Notes: generated by a model not told the origin, from the letters alone. Shown: positions 1 to 9,671, counted from the stretch's first letter. The stretch is 64,000 bases of DNA from RH-AL1 sp965198715 (GCA_965198715.1 CBDAPV010000001.1:2046001-2110000); one strand, 5' to 3'. Translations and numbers: made by a program.

Positions 1-246
1 GTAAGCCGACGCCTTGCCACGCGCGTCGTAAGCGCGACGTCGGGCTTCGTCCCGTGCGTCCGACGCTTGGCTCGCGGCACGATCCCGTGCCTTACCGAAG
101 AAGCTGGATGCCTGGTCGGAAGCTTCGTTGGCGCGGGTCTTGAGCAGATCCGTCACCGACCCAGCTAAGCGGGAAATATCATCGCGAAGATCCGCAAGAT
201 CCGACTCCAGATCGCTAGAAGCCTTGTTAAAACGTCTGTTGGCCAT
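1..246 (-). CDS. Hypothetical coiled-coil protein, C-terminus beyond window
   Basis: A reading frame starts at an ATG at 246 and stays open for 82 codons to the left edge, so the C-terminus is missing. A GAGGA ribosome-binding site lies about six bases before the ATG. The start reads MANRRFNKASSDLESDLADL and continues as a charged, alanine-rich amphipathic helix with many Asp, Arg, Ala and Ser residues. The pattern resembles small DUF883/ElaB-like proteins, whose membrane anchor would be downstream and is not visible here. The function is unknown and the family assignment is tentative. Confidence 0.6.
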   Translation of the reverse strand, partial: MANRRFNKASSDLESDLADLRDDISRLAGSVTDLLKTRANEASDQASSFFGKARDRAASQASDARDEARRRAYDARGKASAY

Positions 247-369
247 CGTGTCCTCGCTGCGGATCCGGGAAGCGCCTAGGGAAGTGATATGGTGCGCATC
301 GACCGACCGCACCGCGCCAACGCGGCCTTTTTTCGCCGGTTCCGGCGGCCGGTCACCGATCCGTACCGA

Positions 370-558
370 TCACGCGATCATCGGGGCTTCGGAAGGCGCT
401 GGATCGACGATGCCCGGCTCTTCGCGTGCCGGCGGCGTTTCGGTCGGCTCTTCCACCGGCGGCTCCGGTGGCACGGGCATCGGCGGTTCCCGGGGGGCGT
501 CTTCCAGCACGGCAGTGGCACGCAACATTGCTAGGTTAACCTCTTTGGTGAAGATCAT
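370..558 (-). CDS. Possible small proline/glutamate-rich protein
   Basis: A 62-codon frame begins MIFTKEVNLAMLRATAVLED and continues as an acidic Pro/Glu-rich stretch ending in MIA. It lies between the first gene and ku. The first ATG (558) has only a weak GAG upstream. The internal ATG at 528 is preceded by AGAGG at somewhat long spacing and would give 52 residues. The long Pro/Glu run could be a by-product of GC-rich sequence, so this is a weak call. No family was recognised. Confidence 0.3.
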   Translation of the reverse strand: MIFTKEVNLAMLRATAVLEDAPREPPMPVPPEPPVEEPTETPPAREEPGIVDPAPSEAPMIA

Positions 559-672
559 TTGCTCGGGGGTACCAACGTGCCCTCTAGGCGCGGTTCCGAC
601 GTGAGACGACCGCCGGAACCGCGCAGGGCGACCGCCCGTTTCGACAATCAGTGTGCGTTCGGAGTAAAGTGT

Positions 673-1641
673 ATGGCACCGCGTCCTAGTTGGAAGGGTT
701 ACCTCAAGCTCTCGCTCGTGTCTTGTCCCGTCGCGCTCTACCCATCCGCAAGTTCGAGCGAGAAGGTCTCGCTCCACCTGCTCAACGGCGAGACGGGCAA
801 TCGGCTAAAGCAGCAATATGTCGACTCGGAGACCGGAGCCATCGTCGAGCGCGACGACCGCGTGAAAGGCTACGAGGTCTCGAAGAACGACTACATCATC
901 ATCAGCGACGACGAACTCGCCGACGTCAAGATAGAGTCAAGCCACACGATCGACATCGAAAAGTTCGTGCCCAAGACCGAGATCGACCGTGTCTATTTCG
1001 ACAACAATTATTATCTCGCGCCCGACGACAAGGTCGGCGAGGAAGCGTTCGCAGTGATACGCGAGGCGATGACGCGGCGTGACATGGTCGGCATCGCCCG
1101 GGTCGTGCTTTTCGGCAAGGAACGCATGATTATGCTCGAGCCGCGCTCACAGGGGTTGCTCGGCACGACCCTACGTTATGCCTTCGAGGTGCGCGAGTCC
1201 GGCGCCTATTTCGACGACGTTCCCAAGGTCGAACTCACGAAGGAACTACTCGACCTCGCCTCGCACATCATCGATACCAAAGCGGGTAAGTTCCAGCCAG
1301 AGGATTTCAAGGACCGCTACCAGGATGCCGTCGTCGCCTTGATTCGCGCTAAGCAGGAGGGGCGTCCGCCGCCGGGCGTCACGGGCAGCGAACGCCCGAG
1401 CAACGTCGTCAACCTCATGGACGCGCTCAGGCGCAGCCTGGGCGAGGGCGCGGCGGATGCCAGGCCCGTTGCAGCCAAGCCGGTTTCGGCGAAGTCTGGC
1501 CATGCCAAGGCGGAAACCGCGCCGACGGAAGCGAAGACGGCGAAATCGAAAGTCGCAGCGAAAGCCTCCAAGCCGGCTGCCAACCTCAAGAGCCCCGCCA
1601 AGGAGGCGCCTGCTCGGCCCGCCACCCGCAAGCGCGCCTGA
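673..1641 (+). CDS. ku: Ku protein, DNA end-binding factor of bacterial NHEJ
   Basis: The 322-residue product starts MAPRPSWKGYLKLSLVSCPV, the characteristic opening of bacterial Ku. Conserved Ku-core segments follow, including an IDIEKFVP-like block and a YYLAPD block. Bacterial Ku homodimers ring broken DNA ends and recruit LigD for non-homologous end joining. The core spans about residues 1-250. The rest is a Lys/Ala/Pro-rich tail typical of Ku proteins with extra non-specific DNA binding. The ATG at 673 was chosen because GGAG lies eight bases upstream and the Ku fold begins there, although the frame is open further upstream. No ligD is in the window. Confidence 0.95.
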   Translation: MAPRPSWKGYLKLSLVSCPVALYPSASSSEKVSLHLLNGETGNRLKQQYVDSETGAIVERDDRVKGYEVSKNDYIIISDDELADVKIESSHTIDIEKFVPKTEIDRVYFDNNYYLAPDDKVGEEAFAVIREAMTRRDMVGIARVVLFGKERMIMLEPRSQGLLGTTLRYAFEVRESGAYFDDVPKVELTKELLDLASHIIDTKAGKFQPEDFKDRYQDAVVALIRAKQEGRPPPGVTGSERPSNVVNLMDALRRSLGEGAADARPVAAKPVSAKSGHAKAETAPTEAKTAKSKVAAKASKPAANLKSPAKEAPARPATRKRA

Positions 1642-1791
1642 AACCGCAGGAATAGGTGCCGGCACGGCTCGCGCGTGCAGATATGCATCGTATTTACTTT
1701 GTGCCCGCGGGCATCTCGACAGGCGGCCCAAGCGCCGCTATTCAACTTTTTGGCCGTTTCGTGGCTTAAAATGCTCAAGGAGGAGCTTCGT

Positions 1792-2178
1792 ATGGTACAC
1801 AAGTTCACGTCGATCGCTTTCGCCGGTGCTCTCATAGTGGCGGCTCTGCCGGCGTCCGCGCAGGATCTTGGTGGCGCGATCAACGGCCTTACTGCCGTTC
1901 CGGGTCAGCTGGTCGGCGGCGTCGGCTCGGGCCTCGGCATTGATCTCGATCCGTTCCACATCTTCACTCCGGCTCCCGCGCCGGCGATGGCTCCCGGCCC
2001 CGAGCCCATGATGCATCGTCATCGCATGATGCGCCATCATATGATGATGCGTCACCACGGCATGATGATGCATAAAAAGATGATGATGCACAAGAAGATG
2101 ATGATGAAGAAGCCAATGATGCACAAGAAGATGATGATGAAGAAGCCAATGATGAAGAAGGATGACGCAGCAAAGTAA
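1792..2178 (+). CDS. Secreted Met/His/Lys-rich low-complexity protein
   Basis: The 128-residue product starts with a Sec signal peptide (MVHKFTSIAFAGALIVAA, cleavage likely after ASA near residue 23). A short Gly/Ala/Pro-rich segment follows. From about residue 72 the protein is almost only Met, His, Lys and Arg, built from repeats such as MMMHKK and MMMKKP, ending in DDAAK. Start choice rests on AAGGAGG ten bases before the ATG. The codons form an imperfect ATG-rich tandem repeat. Dense Met and His in an exported protein suggests soft-metal binding (copper or silver), but that is inference. No homologue was recognised, and no copper gene lies nearby. A terminator follows directly. Confidence 0.85.
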   Translation: MVHKFTSIAFAGALIVAALPASAQDLGGAINGLTAVPGQLVGGVGSGLGIDLDPFHIFTPAPAPAMAPGPEPMMHRHRMMRHHMMMRHHGMMMHKKMMMHKKMMMKKPMMHKKMMMKKPMMKKDDAAK

Positions 2179-2199
2179 TACGGCTTCTTGAAAATTTCA

Positions 2200-2233
2200 A
2201 AGCGCAGGCGCGTCGTGTCTGCGCTTTTTCTCT
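2200..2233 (+). terminator. Rho-independent terminator after the Met/His-rich gene
   Basis: An 8-bp perfect stem (AAGCGCAG, 2200-2207, with CTGCGCTT, 2219-2226) and an 11-base loop run directly into a T-rich tract (2225-2233). It lies 21 bases past the stop codon of the Met/His-rich gene, so that gene is probably monocistronic. Confidence 0.85.
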
Positions 2234-2262
2234 TCTAAATCATCCGATGATCCGCGTGGGCG

Positions 2263-2490
2263 TCAGTGCCCGATGCGTTTCCCGCGACGGACAAGCGTCG
2301 ACGCGTGATGGGTAAGCACCTCGGCAACACTGCGGCCGGTGTGCACCTCCGTCGCGTTTTGCGGCAGTGTGACATTCTCCACGATCAGCCGTGGCTGCGG
2401 CTTGACCAGGACGGCGACGCTATAGAGAGCGCCGTAGCCCGCAGAAGCGATGATACCAAGTACGAATAGCAGGCGAAACAGGGTAGGCAT
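2263..2490 (-). CDS. Small single-pass membrane protein
   Basis: The 75-residue product starts MPTLFRLLFVLGIIASAGYG and has one transmembrane helix at about residues 5-27. A mostly hydrophilic C-terminal part follows, ending in a basic RRGKRIGH. The layout resembles short membrane proteins seen beside tRNA synthetase genes in Rhizobiales, but no function is known to me. It lies downstream of trpS on the same strand with a 94-base gap, so co-transcription is possible. It ends 30 bases from the terminator of the opposite-strand gene. Confidence 0.6.
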   Translation of the reverse strand: MPTLFRLLFVLGIIASAGYGALYSVAVLVKPQPRLIVENVTLPQNATEVHTGRSVAEVLTHHASTLVRRGKRIGH

Positions 2491-2584
2491 TGCGCGGCTC
2501 CGCTTGCGAAACGTTCGGGAGCAACAACGCGTCTTGCTCCGCAGCGTTCGAGCGTGCGGCAGAACAGTTAACGCGCCGATCGGA

Positions 2585-3637
2585 TCAGCTGCGCACGAGG
2601 CCGAGCACGTCCTTGACGCCGTTCATGGTCTCGCGCGCGATCGCCCTGGCACGGTCGGCACCATCGGAGAGAATGGCGTCGATCGCGGCCGTGTCGGCGA
2701 CGAGCCGCTTCATCTCCTTGCCGATCGGTCCCAGCGTGGCGACGGCGCTGTCGGCCAGCGCTGTCTTGAAGGTCGAGAAGTTGGCGCCTCCATATTCCAA
2801 CAGCACCGCCGCTCTGTCGATCCTGTTCAGCGCGGCGAAGATGCCGACGAGGTTGTCGGCCTCCGGCCGAGCCGTCAGCCCGGCGAGCTCTGAGGGCAGC
2901 GGCTCGGGGTCGGTCTTGGCCTTGCGGATCTTGGAGGCGATCGTGTCGGCATCGTCGGTCAGGTTAATGCGCGAATTGTCGGACGGGTCCGACTTCGACA
3001 TCTTCTTGGCCCCATCGCGCAGGCTCATGACCCGGGTCGCCGGTCCTTGGATCAATGGTTCCGGCAGCGGGAAGAAGGCGTCGCCGGTCTCGCCATCGCC
3101 GAGCCCGCGCGCGGCGATCGAAGCTGCGAAATCGAGGTTGAATTTCTGCGCGATGTCGCGCGAGAGTTCGAGGTGCTGCTTCTGATCCTCGCCGACAGGC
3201 ACATGCGTCGCCTTGTAGGCGAGGATGTCGGCAGCCATCAGCACGGGATAGGCGTAGAGGCCGACGGAGGCCTGCTCGCGGTCCTTGCCGGCCTTCTCCT
3301 TGAATTGCGTCATGCGGCTCATCCAGCCGATCCGCGCCACGCAGTTTAAAACCCAGGCGAGTTCGGCGTGTTCGGCCACCTGGCTCTGATTGAAGACGAT
3401 GTGGCGATGGGCCTCGATGCCCGAGGCGATGAAGGCCGCCGTCACCTCGCGGATCGAGCGTTTCAGCTGCTCGGGATCCTGAGGCACCGTGATCGCGTGG
3501 AGGTCGACCACGCAGAAGATGCACTCGTGGGTCGCTTGCAGATCGACGAAGCGGGAAATCGCGCCGAGGTAGTTGCCGAGATGCAGGTTGCCTGTGGGCT
3601 GCACGCCGGAGAAGACGCGTTGCGGGAAGGGAGCCAT
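2585..3637 (-). CDS. trpS: Tryptophanyl-tRNA synthetase
   Basis: The 350-residue product has the length and order of bacterial TrpRS, a class Ic enzyme that charges tRNA-Trp in the cytoplasm. The N-terminus reads RVFSGVQPTGNLHLGNYLGA, carrying the HIGH-like motif (GNLHLGN, residues 16-22). The second signature, KKMSKSD, is at about residues 210-216. The tryptophan-site region around YPVLMAADIL and the GEDQKQHLEL block are present. The gene is divergent from hrcA across 134 bases and is followed by a small membrane gene. Confidence 0.97.
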   Translation of the reverse strand: MAPFPQRVFSGVQPTGNLHLGNYLGAISRFVDLQATHECIFCVVDLHAITVPQDPEQLKRSIREVTAAFIASGIEAHRHIVFNQSQVAEHAELAWVLNCVARIGWMSRMTQFKEKAGKDREQASVGLYAYPVLMAADILAYKATHVPVGEDQKQHLELSRDIAQKFNLDFAASIAARGLGDGETGDAFFPLPEPLIQGPATRVMSLRDGAKKMSKSDPSDNSRINLTDDADTIASKIRKAKTDPEPLPSELAGLTARPEADNLVGIFAALNRIDRAAVLLEYGGANFSTFKTALADSAVATLGPIGKEMKRLVADTAAIDAILSDGADRARAIARETMNGVKDVLGLVRS

Positions 3638-3771
3638 GGGTCCGGGGGTTCGAGGCGGCCGCGAAGGCGCCGCTTATTGCCCGCCGCCCCCGGCCTTGCA
3701 AGCTGCGCTGGCCATAGCAAACCGCCGCTCTTGGCCTTGCAAGCGCGGCCCCGTCCCGCCATCATCCCGCG

Positions 3772-4872
3772 ATGACCACATCGCTGGAGCTGGCGGCACA
3801 GGAGGCCTTGCGGGAAACCGGCGCATTGCGCAGCCTCAACCAGCGCTCGCTCGACATCTTCCGCCGCATCGTCGAGGGCTACCTTGCCACCGGCGAACCC
3901 GTCGGCTCGCGCAACTTGTCACGCCTGTTGCCGACCCCTCTCTCGCCAGCCTCTGTGCGCAACGTCATGCAGGCGCTGGAGGAAAGTGGACTAATCTTCG
4001 CCCCGCACACCTCCGCCGGCCGGCTCCCGACTGAGATCGGGCTGCGCTTCTTCGTCGACGCTTTGCTTGAGATCGGCGACATCGACGAGGACGAGCGCCG
4101 CCGCATCGAGGCACAGCTCGGCTACGGCGGGGTCGACCGCTCCTTTGAGACCATCCTCACCGAGGCGACCACCATGCTTTCGGGCATGACGCGCGGCGCT
4201 GGAGTCGTGGTGACTAGCAAGGACAACGCCCGCCTCAAGCATATCGAATTCATTCGCCTCGAGCCAGAGCGGGCCCTGGCCGTGCTCGTTGGCGAGGATG
4301 GCGGCGTCGAGAACCGCGTGCTGCCGATCGCCGCCGACCTGCCGGCCTCTGCCCTGATCGAGGCCGGCAACTTTCTCAACGCTCGCATCCGCGGCCGCAC
4401 GCTCGGCGAGGTGCGCCTCGACGTCGAGACCTCGCGCAAGGCGGCGGAGCGCGAGCTGGGCGAGCTGACCGAGCGTCTCGTCGACGCCGGTCTCGCCTCC
4501 TGGGCCGAGGGCGCCGGGCGGGAGGCGCAGCTTATCGTGCGCGGCCAGGCCAACCTGCTCACCGACCTCAAGGCAATGGAGGATCTCGAGCGCATCCGGC
4601 TGCTGTTCGACGATCTCGAGACCAAGAAGGACGTCATCGACATCCTCGCCCGGGCCGAGGGCGGCGAGGGCGTTCGCATCTTCATCGGCTCGGAGAACAA
4701 GCTGTTCTCGCTGTCCGGTTCATCAATGATCGCCGCGCCTTTCCGAGACGGCCAGCAACGCATCGTAGGCGTACTTGGCGTGATCGGGCCGACGCGGCTA
4801 AATTATGCCCGCATCGTTCCAATGGTCGATTACACCTCGAAGCTCCTAGCGCGGATCATGTCGCGCGGCTGA
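3772..4872 (+). CDS. hrcA: Heat-inducible transcription repressor HrcA
   Basis: The 366-residue product matches HrcA throughout: an N-terminal winged helix (residues about 20-95, including SLDIFRRIVEGYLATGEPVG and HTSAGRLPTEIGLRFFVD) and a C-terminal GAF-like part ending in GVLGVIGPTRLNYARIVPMV. HrcA represses chaperone operons by binding the CIRCE inverted repeat. No CIRCE is visible in the 134 bases upstream, so autoregulation is not supported here. In many Rhizobiales grpE follows hrcA, but here exbB follows after 178 bases. Confidence 0.96.
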   Translation: MTTSLELAAQEALRETGALRSLNQRSLDIFRRIVEGYLATGEPVGSRNLSRLLPTPLSPASVRNVMQALEESGLIFAPHTSAGRLPTEIGLRFFVDALLEIGDIDEDERRRIEAQLGYGGVDRSFETILTEATTMLSGMTRGAGVVVTSKDNARLKHIEFIRLEPERALAVLVGEDGGVENRVLPIAADLPASALIEAGNFLNARIRGRTLGEVRLDVETSRKAAERELGELTERLVDAGLASWAEGAGREAQLIVRGQANLLTDLKAMEDLERIRLLFDDLETKKDVIDILARAEGGEGVRIFIGSENKLFSLSGSSMIAAPFRDGQQRIVGVLGVIGPTRLNYARIVPMVDYTSKLLARIMSRG

Positions 4873-5050
4873 TTTTCGGCTCGAGCTACCGCGCCTCTCG
4901 CGAATTTCGAACGGTTCCGGAGTCCGCAGCGGCGACCCTTGCTCTTGTATCTTTTCGCCGGCCAAACCATAAACGTACCGGAGAAGGAGGCCGCGAGCGC
5001 TTTAGCCGTTGCTTGCTGCGTCTTGCGAAATATCCTGGAGTTATTGTCAT

Positions 5051-6010
<960 letters not shown>

Positions 6011-6538
6011 ATGGCGGCGAAGCTCTCCACCGGTAGCGACGCCGACGATCTCGAGCTCAACGGCGAGATCAACGTCACGCCCTTCATCGACGTCATCCTG
6101 GTGCTGCTCATCATCTTCATGGTGGCGGCGCCGCTCTCCACTGTCGATGTCAACGTCGAATTGCCGGTCTCCACGGTGACGCCGGCGCCGCGGCCCGACA
6201 AGCCGGTGTTCGTGTCGCTCAAGGAGGACAAGACCCTGGCGCTGGGCGACGATCCGGTGGCGCGCAGCGGGCTCGGCACGGCGCTGAATGGTGTAACCGG
6301 TGGCGACAAGGATAAGCGAATTTTCGTGCGCGCCGACAAGTCTGTGAACTATGGCGACGTCATGGACCTGATGAACCTGCTGCGGACGGACGGCTACCTC
6401 AAGATCGGCCTCGTCGGGCTCGATGCCGGCAAGCATGACGATGGGCCGACCGCCGGAAGCGGTGTCGCTCGAGCCGGTGTTCCGACTGGAGCGAAAACGA
6501 TACCGGGACCCAGGGACGGGAGCGCCACTAAGCCGTGA
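6011..6538 (+). CDS. exbD: TonB-system accessory protein ExbD
   Basis: The 175-residue protein has one N-terminal helix with INVTPFIDVILVLLIIFMV, in which Asp27 is the conserved proton-carrying residue of ExbD/TolR proteins. The periplasmic domain follows (FVRADKSVNYGDVMDLMNLL, then GLVGLDAG). The C-terminal 30 residues are a Gly/Ala/Pro-rich extension. The start codon abuts the exbB stop and the end overlaps tonB by four bases, indicating translational coupling. Confidence 0.95.
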   Translation: MAAKLSTGSDADDLELNGEINVTPFIDVILVLLIIFMVAAPLSTVDVNVELPVSTVTPAPRPDKPVFVSLKEDKTLALGDDPVARSGLGTALNGVTGGDKDKRIFVRADKSVNYGDVMDLMNLLRTDGYLKIGLVGLDAGKHDDGPTAGSGVARAGVPTGAKTIPGPRDGSATKP

Positions 6539-7551
6539 TCGACGACACCGCCTCCTTCAAGAAGCCGCCGTCCGGCGGGTTCTGGCGCTGGCCTGTCGCC
6601 ATCGTTCTAGTCGTGGCGATGCACGCAGGCGTCGTCGTACTGCTCGCCTTTCGCCATCCTTCCGAGCCGCTCAAGCCGCCGGGCGAGGTCGTGGAGGTCG
6701 ACCTCGCGCCGCAGGAGGAGCAGCACGCCGCGCCGCAGGCCACTGCGCCGGCGGAGGCGACCTCGCCCGAGCCGACGCCTGCCGCACCGTCACCGCCGCC
6801 ACAGCCTGAAGCCAAGCCGCCGGAGCCGCCGACGCCGGAGCCGCCGCCGCCGCCGCCCGAGCCGCCTGCGCCAGCTGAAGCGGCGCCGCCTCTGCCTGCC
6901 CCAGCGACACCGTCGACCGTCGCCGCTCCGGTGCCTGATCTGCCCATACTGCCCAAGGCCGACGCGCCGCTGGAGCCTGCCAAACTCGACGTTGCAGCGC
7001 AGAAGGCGGCGGCCGAGGAGGCACAACGACAAGTCGATGCTCAAAAGGCGGCGCAGGAAACCCAAATCGAGGCACGTCGACAGGCCGAGGCCAAGAAGCA
7101 GGCCGAGTTCAAGCGCCAGCTGGAGGCGAGACGCCAACAGAAACTCGCCGAGGAGCGCGAGGCACGACGACTGGCCGAACGTGCGGCGCAGCAGAAGGAG
7201 CGCGCCGAGGCGGCGGCCAAGCGGGTCGCCGAACGTCGCGAGGCAGAATCACAGGAGAAGGCGGAGCGGGCTGGTCGCGACCAGCGCAATGCGCAAAGGC
7301 AGTCCGCCTCGGGCGCCCAGATGGGTCAATGGCGCTCTGAAGTCGCCGGGCGGGTGAGGGCCAGCGCAGTGAACTTCTCCGGCGACGGCAGCGGCGTCCA
7401 GACCGTGACCTTCACCGTGACAGCGGGGGGCGCCATCACCGGCGTCTCCGGCAGCGGCGTCGCCGCCTCGGTTGTGCGCGGCGTCGGCTCGGTGCCGCCG
7501 CCGCCCGACGGACACGCGACGCGGATGTCGGTGCCGGTGCGCGTCAACTGA
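6535..7551 (+). CDS. tonB: Energy transducer TonB
   Basis: The 338-residue protein carries energy from ExbBD to outer-membrane receptors. A membrane helix covers residues about 20-40 and includes His30, matching the conserved transmembrane His of TonB. A Pro/Glu-rich rigid segment follows (about 60-135), then a charged Ala/Glu/Arg/Gln coiled-coil stretch (about 150-250). The C-terminal TonB domain ends PPPPDGHATRMSVPVRVN. The start is GTG and shares GTGA with the exbD stop. The 3' end overlaps the convergent recF by eight bases. The long helical region resembles TolA, but the last domain favours TonB. Confidence 0.9.
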   Translation: MIDDTASFKKPPSGGFWRWPVAIVLVVAMHAGVVVLLAFRHPSEPLKPPGEVVEVDLAPQEEQHAAPQATAPAEATSPEPTPAAPSPPPQPEAKPPEPPTPEPPPPPPEPPAPAEAAPPLPAPATPSTVAAPVPDLPILPKADAPLEPAKLDVAAQKAAAEEAQRQVDAQKAAQETQIEARRQAEAKKQAEFKRQLEARRQQKLAEEREARRLAERAAQQKERAEAAAKRVAERREAESQEKAERAGRDQRNAQRQSASGAQMGQWRSEVAGRVRASAVNFSGDGSGVQTVTFTVTAGGAITGVSGSGVAASVVRGVGSVPPPPDGHATRMSVPVRVN

Positions 7552-8683
7552 CCGGCTCGATCCTTCCCGGCGTGACCCGCAGCCTCAGGGCCTCGTTGCC
7601 CACGCCCTCGAAGGCATGGGCGTCGGCGCCGGTCATCCAAACCTGACCGGGCAGGGCGGCGAGCTCGGCGTAGAGCGCCGCCCGTCGCGTCGCGTCGAGG
7701 TGCGCGGCGATCTCGTCGAGCAGGATCACCGGCGCGATCCCCGAGAGGTCGGCGACAAGCCTAGCGTGGGCCAGCACCAGGCCGATCAGCAGGGCCTTCT
7801 GCTCGCCTGTCGAGCATAGCCCGGCCTCGACGTCCTTCGGCCCGTGGCGCACTGCAATGTCGGCCGCCTGCGGCCCGATCAGCGCGCGACCGGCGGCCGC
7901 GTCGGCGCCGCGACTGGCCTTCAGCAGCGCGCGAAATCGATCCTCGACCTCCAGTGCGGGGCAGGCGGCGCACATTATTTCGACCTCTCCGACGAGTGCC
8001 ACGGCGGCGTAGGGAAACGCGGCGTCGCGTCGAGTCGCGAGCAGGGCGCCGAGCCGCGCGACTGTGTCGCTGCGCGCCGCTGCCACGGCCACGCCGAGCC
8101 CGGCGACTTCGCGCTCGATGGCATCGAGCCACGAGGGATCGGCGCGCCAACCGTTTTCCAAGATCTTGTTTCGCTGGCGCAGGGCGCGCTCCATCGCGCT
8201 GACGCGCGTGCCATGCTCGGCGTCGACGGCGAGCACGAGACGGTCGAGGAAGCGTCGGCGCTCGCCGGGCGAGGCGGAGAACAGTCCGTCCATCGCCGGT
8301 GTCAGCCAGACCAGGCGTAGGTGGTCGGCGAAGGCGCGCGCCGAGGTGGCGGGCTCGCGGTCGATTCGGAAACGCCGCGCCGCCGGAGTATCCGCCTCGG
8401 GCGAGGGCTCGAGCCCGGTGCCGAGCTGGAGGGCACCGTCCGCGGTCGCGAGCTCCACCGAGACGGCGAAGCCGCCGTCGCCGCCGCGGCGGGCGCAGGC
8501 GGCGAGGTCGGCGCGACGCAGTCCGCGCCCTTGCGCGAAAAGCGAGATCGCCTCGACAAGGTTGGTCTTGCCGCTGCCGTTCTCGCCCGTTACCACCACC
8601 GTTCCCGCCGGCACGGCGAGATCGAGCGATGCGTAGGAGCGGAAGTCGCGCAGCACCATACGGCTCAGGCCCGTGCCGTGCAC
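7544..8683 (-). CDS. recF: DNA replication and repair protein RecF
   Basis: The roughly 379-residue SMC-like ATPase loads RecA at gapped DNA with RecO and RecR. Visible motifs are Walker A in VVTGENGSGKTNLVEA (about residue 35), the signature STGEQKALLIGL, and Walker B ILLDEIAAHLD near the C-terminus. A GTG at 8683, five bases after the upstream stop, was chosen as start because it places the usual short leader before the DFRSYASLDL block. An ATG at 8659 has no ribosome-binding site. The usual dnaN neighbour is missing, and a TonB-like gene precedes it. Confidence 0.93.
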   Translation of the reverse strand: MHGTGLSRMVLRDFRSYASLDLAVPAGTVVVTGENGSGKTNLVEAISLFAQGRGLRRADLAACARRGGDGGFAVSVELATADGALQLGTGLEPSPEADTPAARRFRIDREPATSARAFADHLRLVWLTPAMDGLFSASPGERRRFLDRLVLAVDAEHGTRVSAMERALRQRNKILENGWRADPSWLDAIEREVAGLGVAVAAARSDTVARLGALLATRRDAAFPYAAVALVGEVEIMCAACPALEVEDRFRALLKASRGADAAAGRALIGPQAADIAVRHGPKDVEAGLCSTGEQKALLIGLVLAHARLVADLSGIAPVILLDEIAAHLDATRRAALYAELAALPGQVWMTGADAHAFEGVGNEALRLRVTPGRIEPVS

Positions 8684-8687
8684 CGTG

Positions 8688-9671
8688 CTACCGATCTCTT
8701 GCCATCGCTTCCGAGCCGAGCGAGCGCAGCCGCGCCACCATGCTGGTGTTGCCGCCCGATGGGGGTGGGGGGAAGGGAGCGGCGGCTTCCACCGCTGCGA
8801 CGGCCTGGATGTCGACTTCGGCGTAGCCGCTGGGCTTGCTGACCTGGACGCCCACAAGATTGCCGCTGCTGTCCACCACGAAAGAGACGGCGACCGTCCA
8901 TTCGCCGTAAGGCACGCTGATTGCGCGGCGGTTTTGCGTGATGAGGCCATAGACGACCGCGAGATAGCGGTCATCCTCGGTGCCGCCACTAACCTTGGCA
9001 TGCTTCCGCATCGGCTTGGCGAAGGTATAATCCGGCAAGTCGGAATTGCCGGCGAGCTGTTGGACAACGCTCTTGGGGCGGTGTGGCGGCTTAGGGGGCG
9101 CCGGCTTGGGCTTGGCCTGCGCCAGCTTCTCCGGCCTTTTCGGCGGCTCGGGCGGCAGCTTGTCCAGCGCTTCGGCATCCTTGTTTAGAACGTCCGGCGG
9201 CTTGGGCGCCTCGATCTTCTCGGGTGCCTGCTTGGCCGGATCCTCGGCCACTTCCTTGTAGTCGTCAGGAGTGGGCTCGGGATCCGCTTCCGCTGGCGGC
9301 GCCGCCTTCTTGGGCGCGTGGGTCTCCTTGTCGGCGCGTTTTGTGTCCTCTTTGACGTCGTTAAAGGCCCGCGGCGCGCTCGAGGCCGGTTTCTCCATCT
9401 CCTGCTTGGGCAAGGGCGGCATCGGTTGGGGCTTCGGCATCTCGGCCACGATCTCGACAGGAGTGGTTTCCCGCGCCTCGGCTCCGCGCGGCGGATCGGC
9501 AGCGTCGCGCCAAAACATCCAGCCGAGCAGGGCGGCATAAAGTGCGACGATCAAGGCGACGGTCACCAAGAACCAAGTGCGGTGCGCGAACGCGCTGGTG
9601 CGCAACGGCTGGAGGATGCGTTCCTCGAGCCGCGCCGAAAGGGTGCCGAAGGAGGACTTGGTCTCGCTCAT
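8688..9671 (-). CDS. TonB-family energy transducer-like protein
   Basis: The 327-residue protein has a cytoplasmic N-terminus, one membrane helix (about residues 33-54), a long Pro/Lys/Glu-rich periplasmic segment, and a C-terminal TonB-like domain containing WTVAVSFVVDSSGNLVGVQV and FPPPPSGG. The membrane helix lacks the conserved His present in the other TonB of the window, so coupling to ExbBD may differ. The stop is five bases before recF, suggesting one transcript. It could also be described as a TolA/TonB-like cell-envelope protein. Confidence 0.82.
   Translation of the reverse strand: MSETKSSFGTLSARLEERILQPLRTSAFAHRTWFLVTVALIVALYAALLGWMFWRDAADPPRGAEARETTPVEIVAEMPKPQPMPPLPKQEMEKPASSAPRAFNDVKEDTKRADKETHAPKKAAPPAEADPEPTPDDYKEVAEDPAKQAPEKIEAPKPPDVLNKDAEALDKLPPEPPKRPEKLAQAKPKPAPPKPPHRPKSVVQQLAGNSDLPDYTFAKPMRKHAKVSGGTEDDRYLAVVYGLITQNRRAISVPYGEWTVAVSFVVDSSGNLVGVQVSKPSGYAEVDIQAVAAVEAAAPFPPPPSGGNTSMVARLRSLGSEAMARDR

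Noticed and set aside
3638..3771. CIRCE operator before hrcA
   Set aside because: No TTAGCACTC-N9-GAGTGCTAA-like inverted repeat is visible in the 134-base gap.
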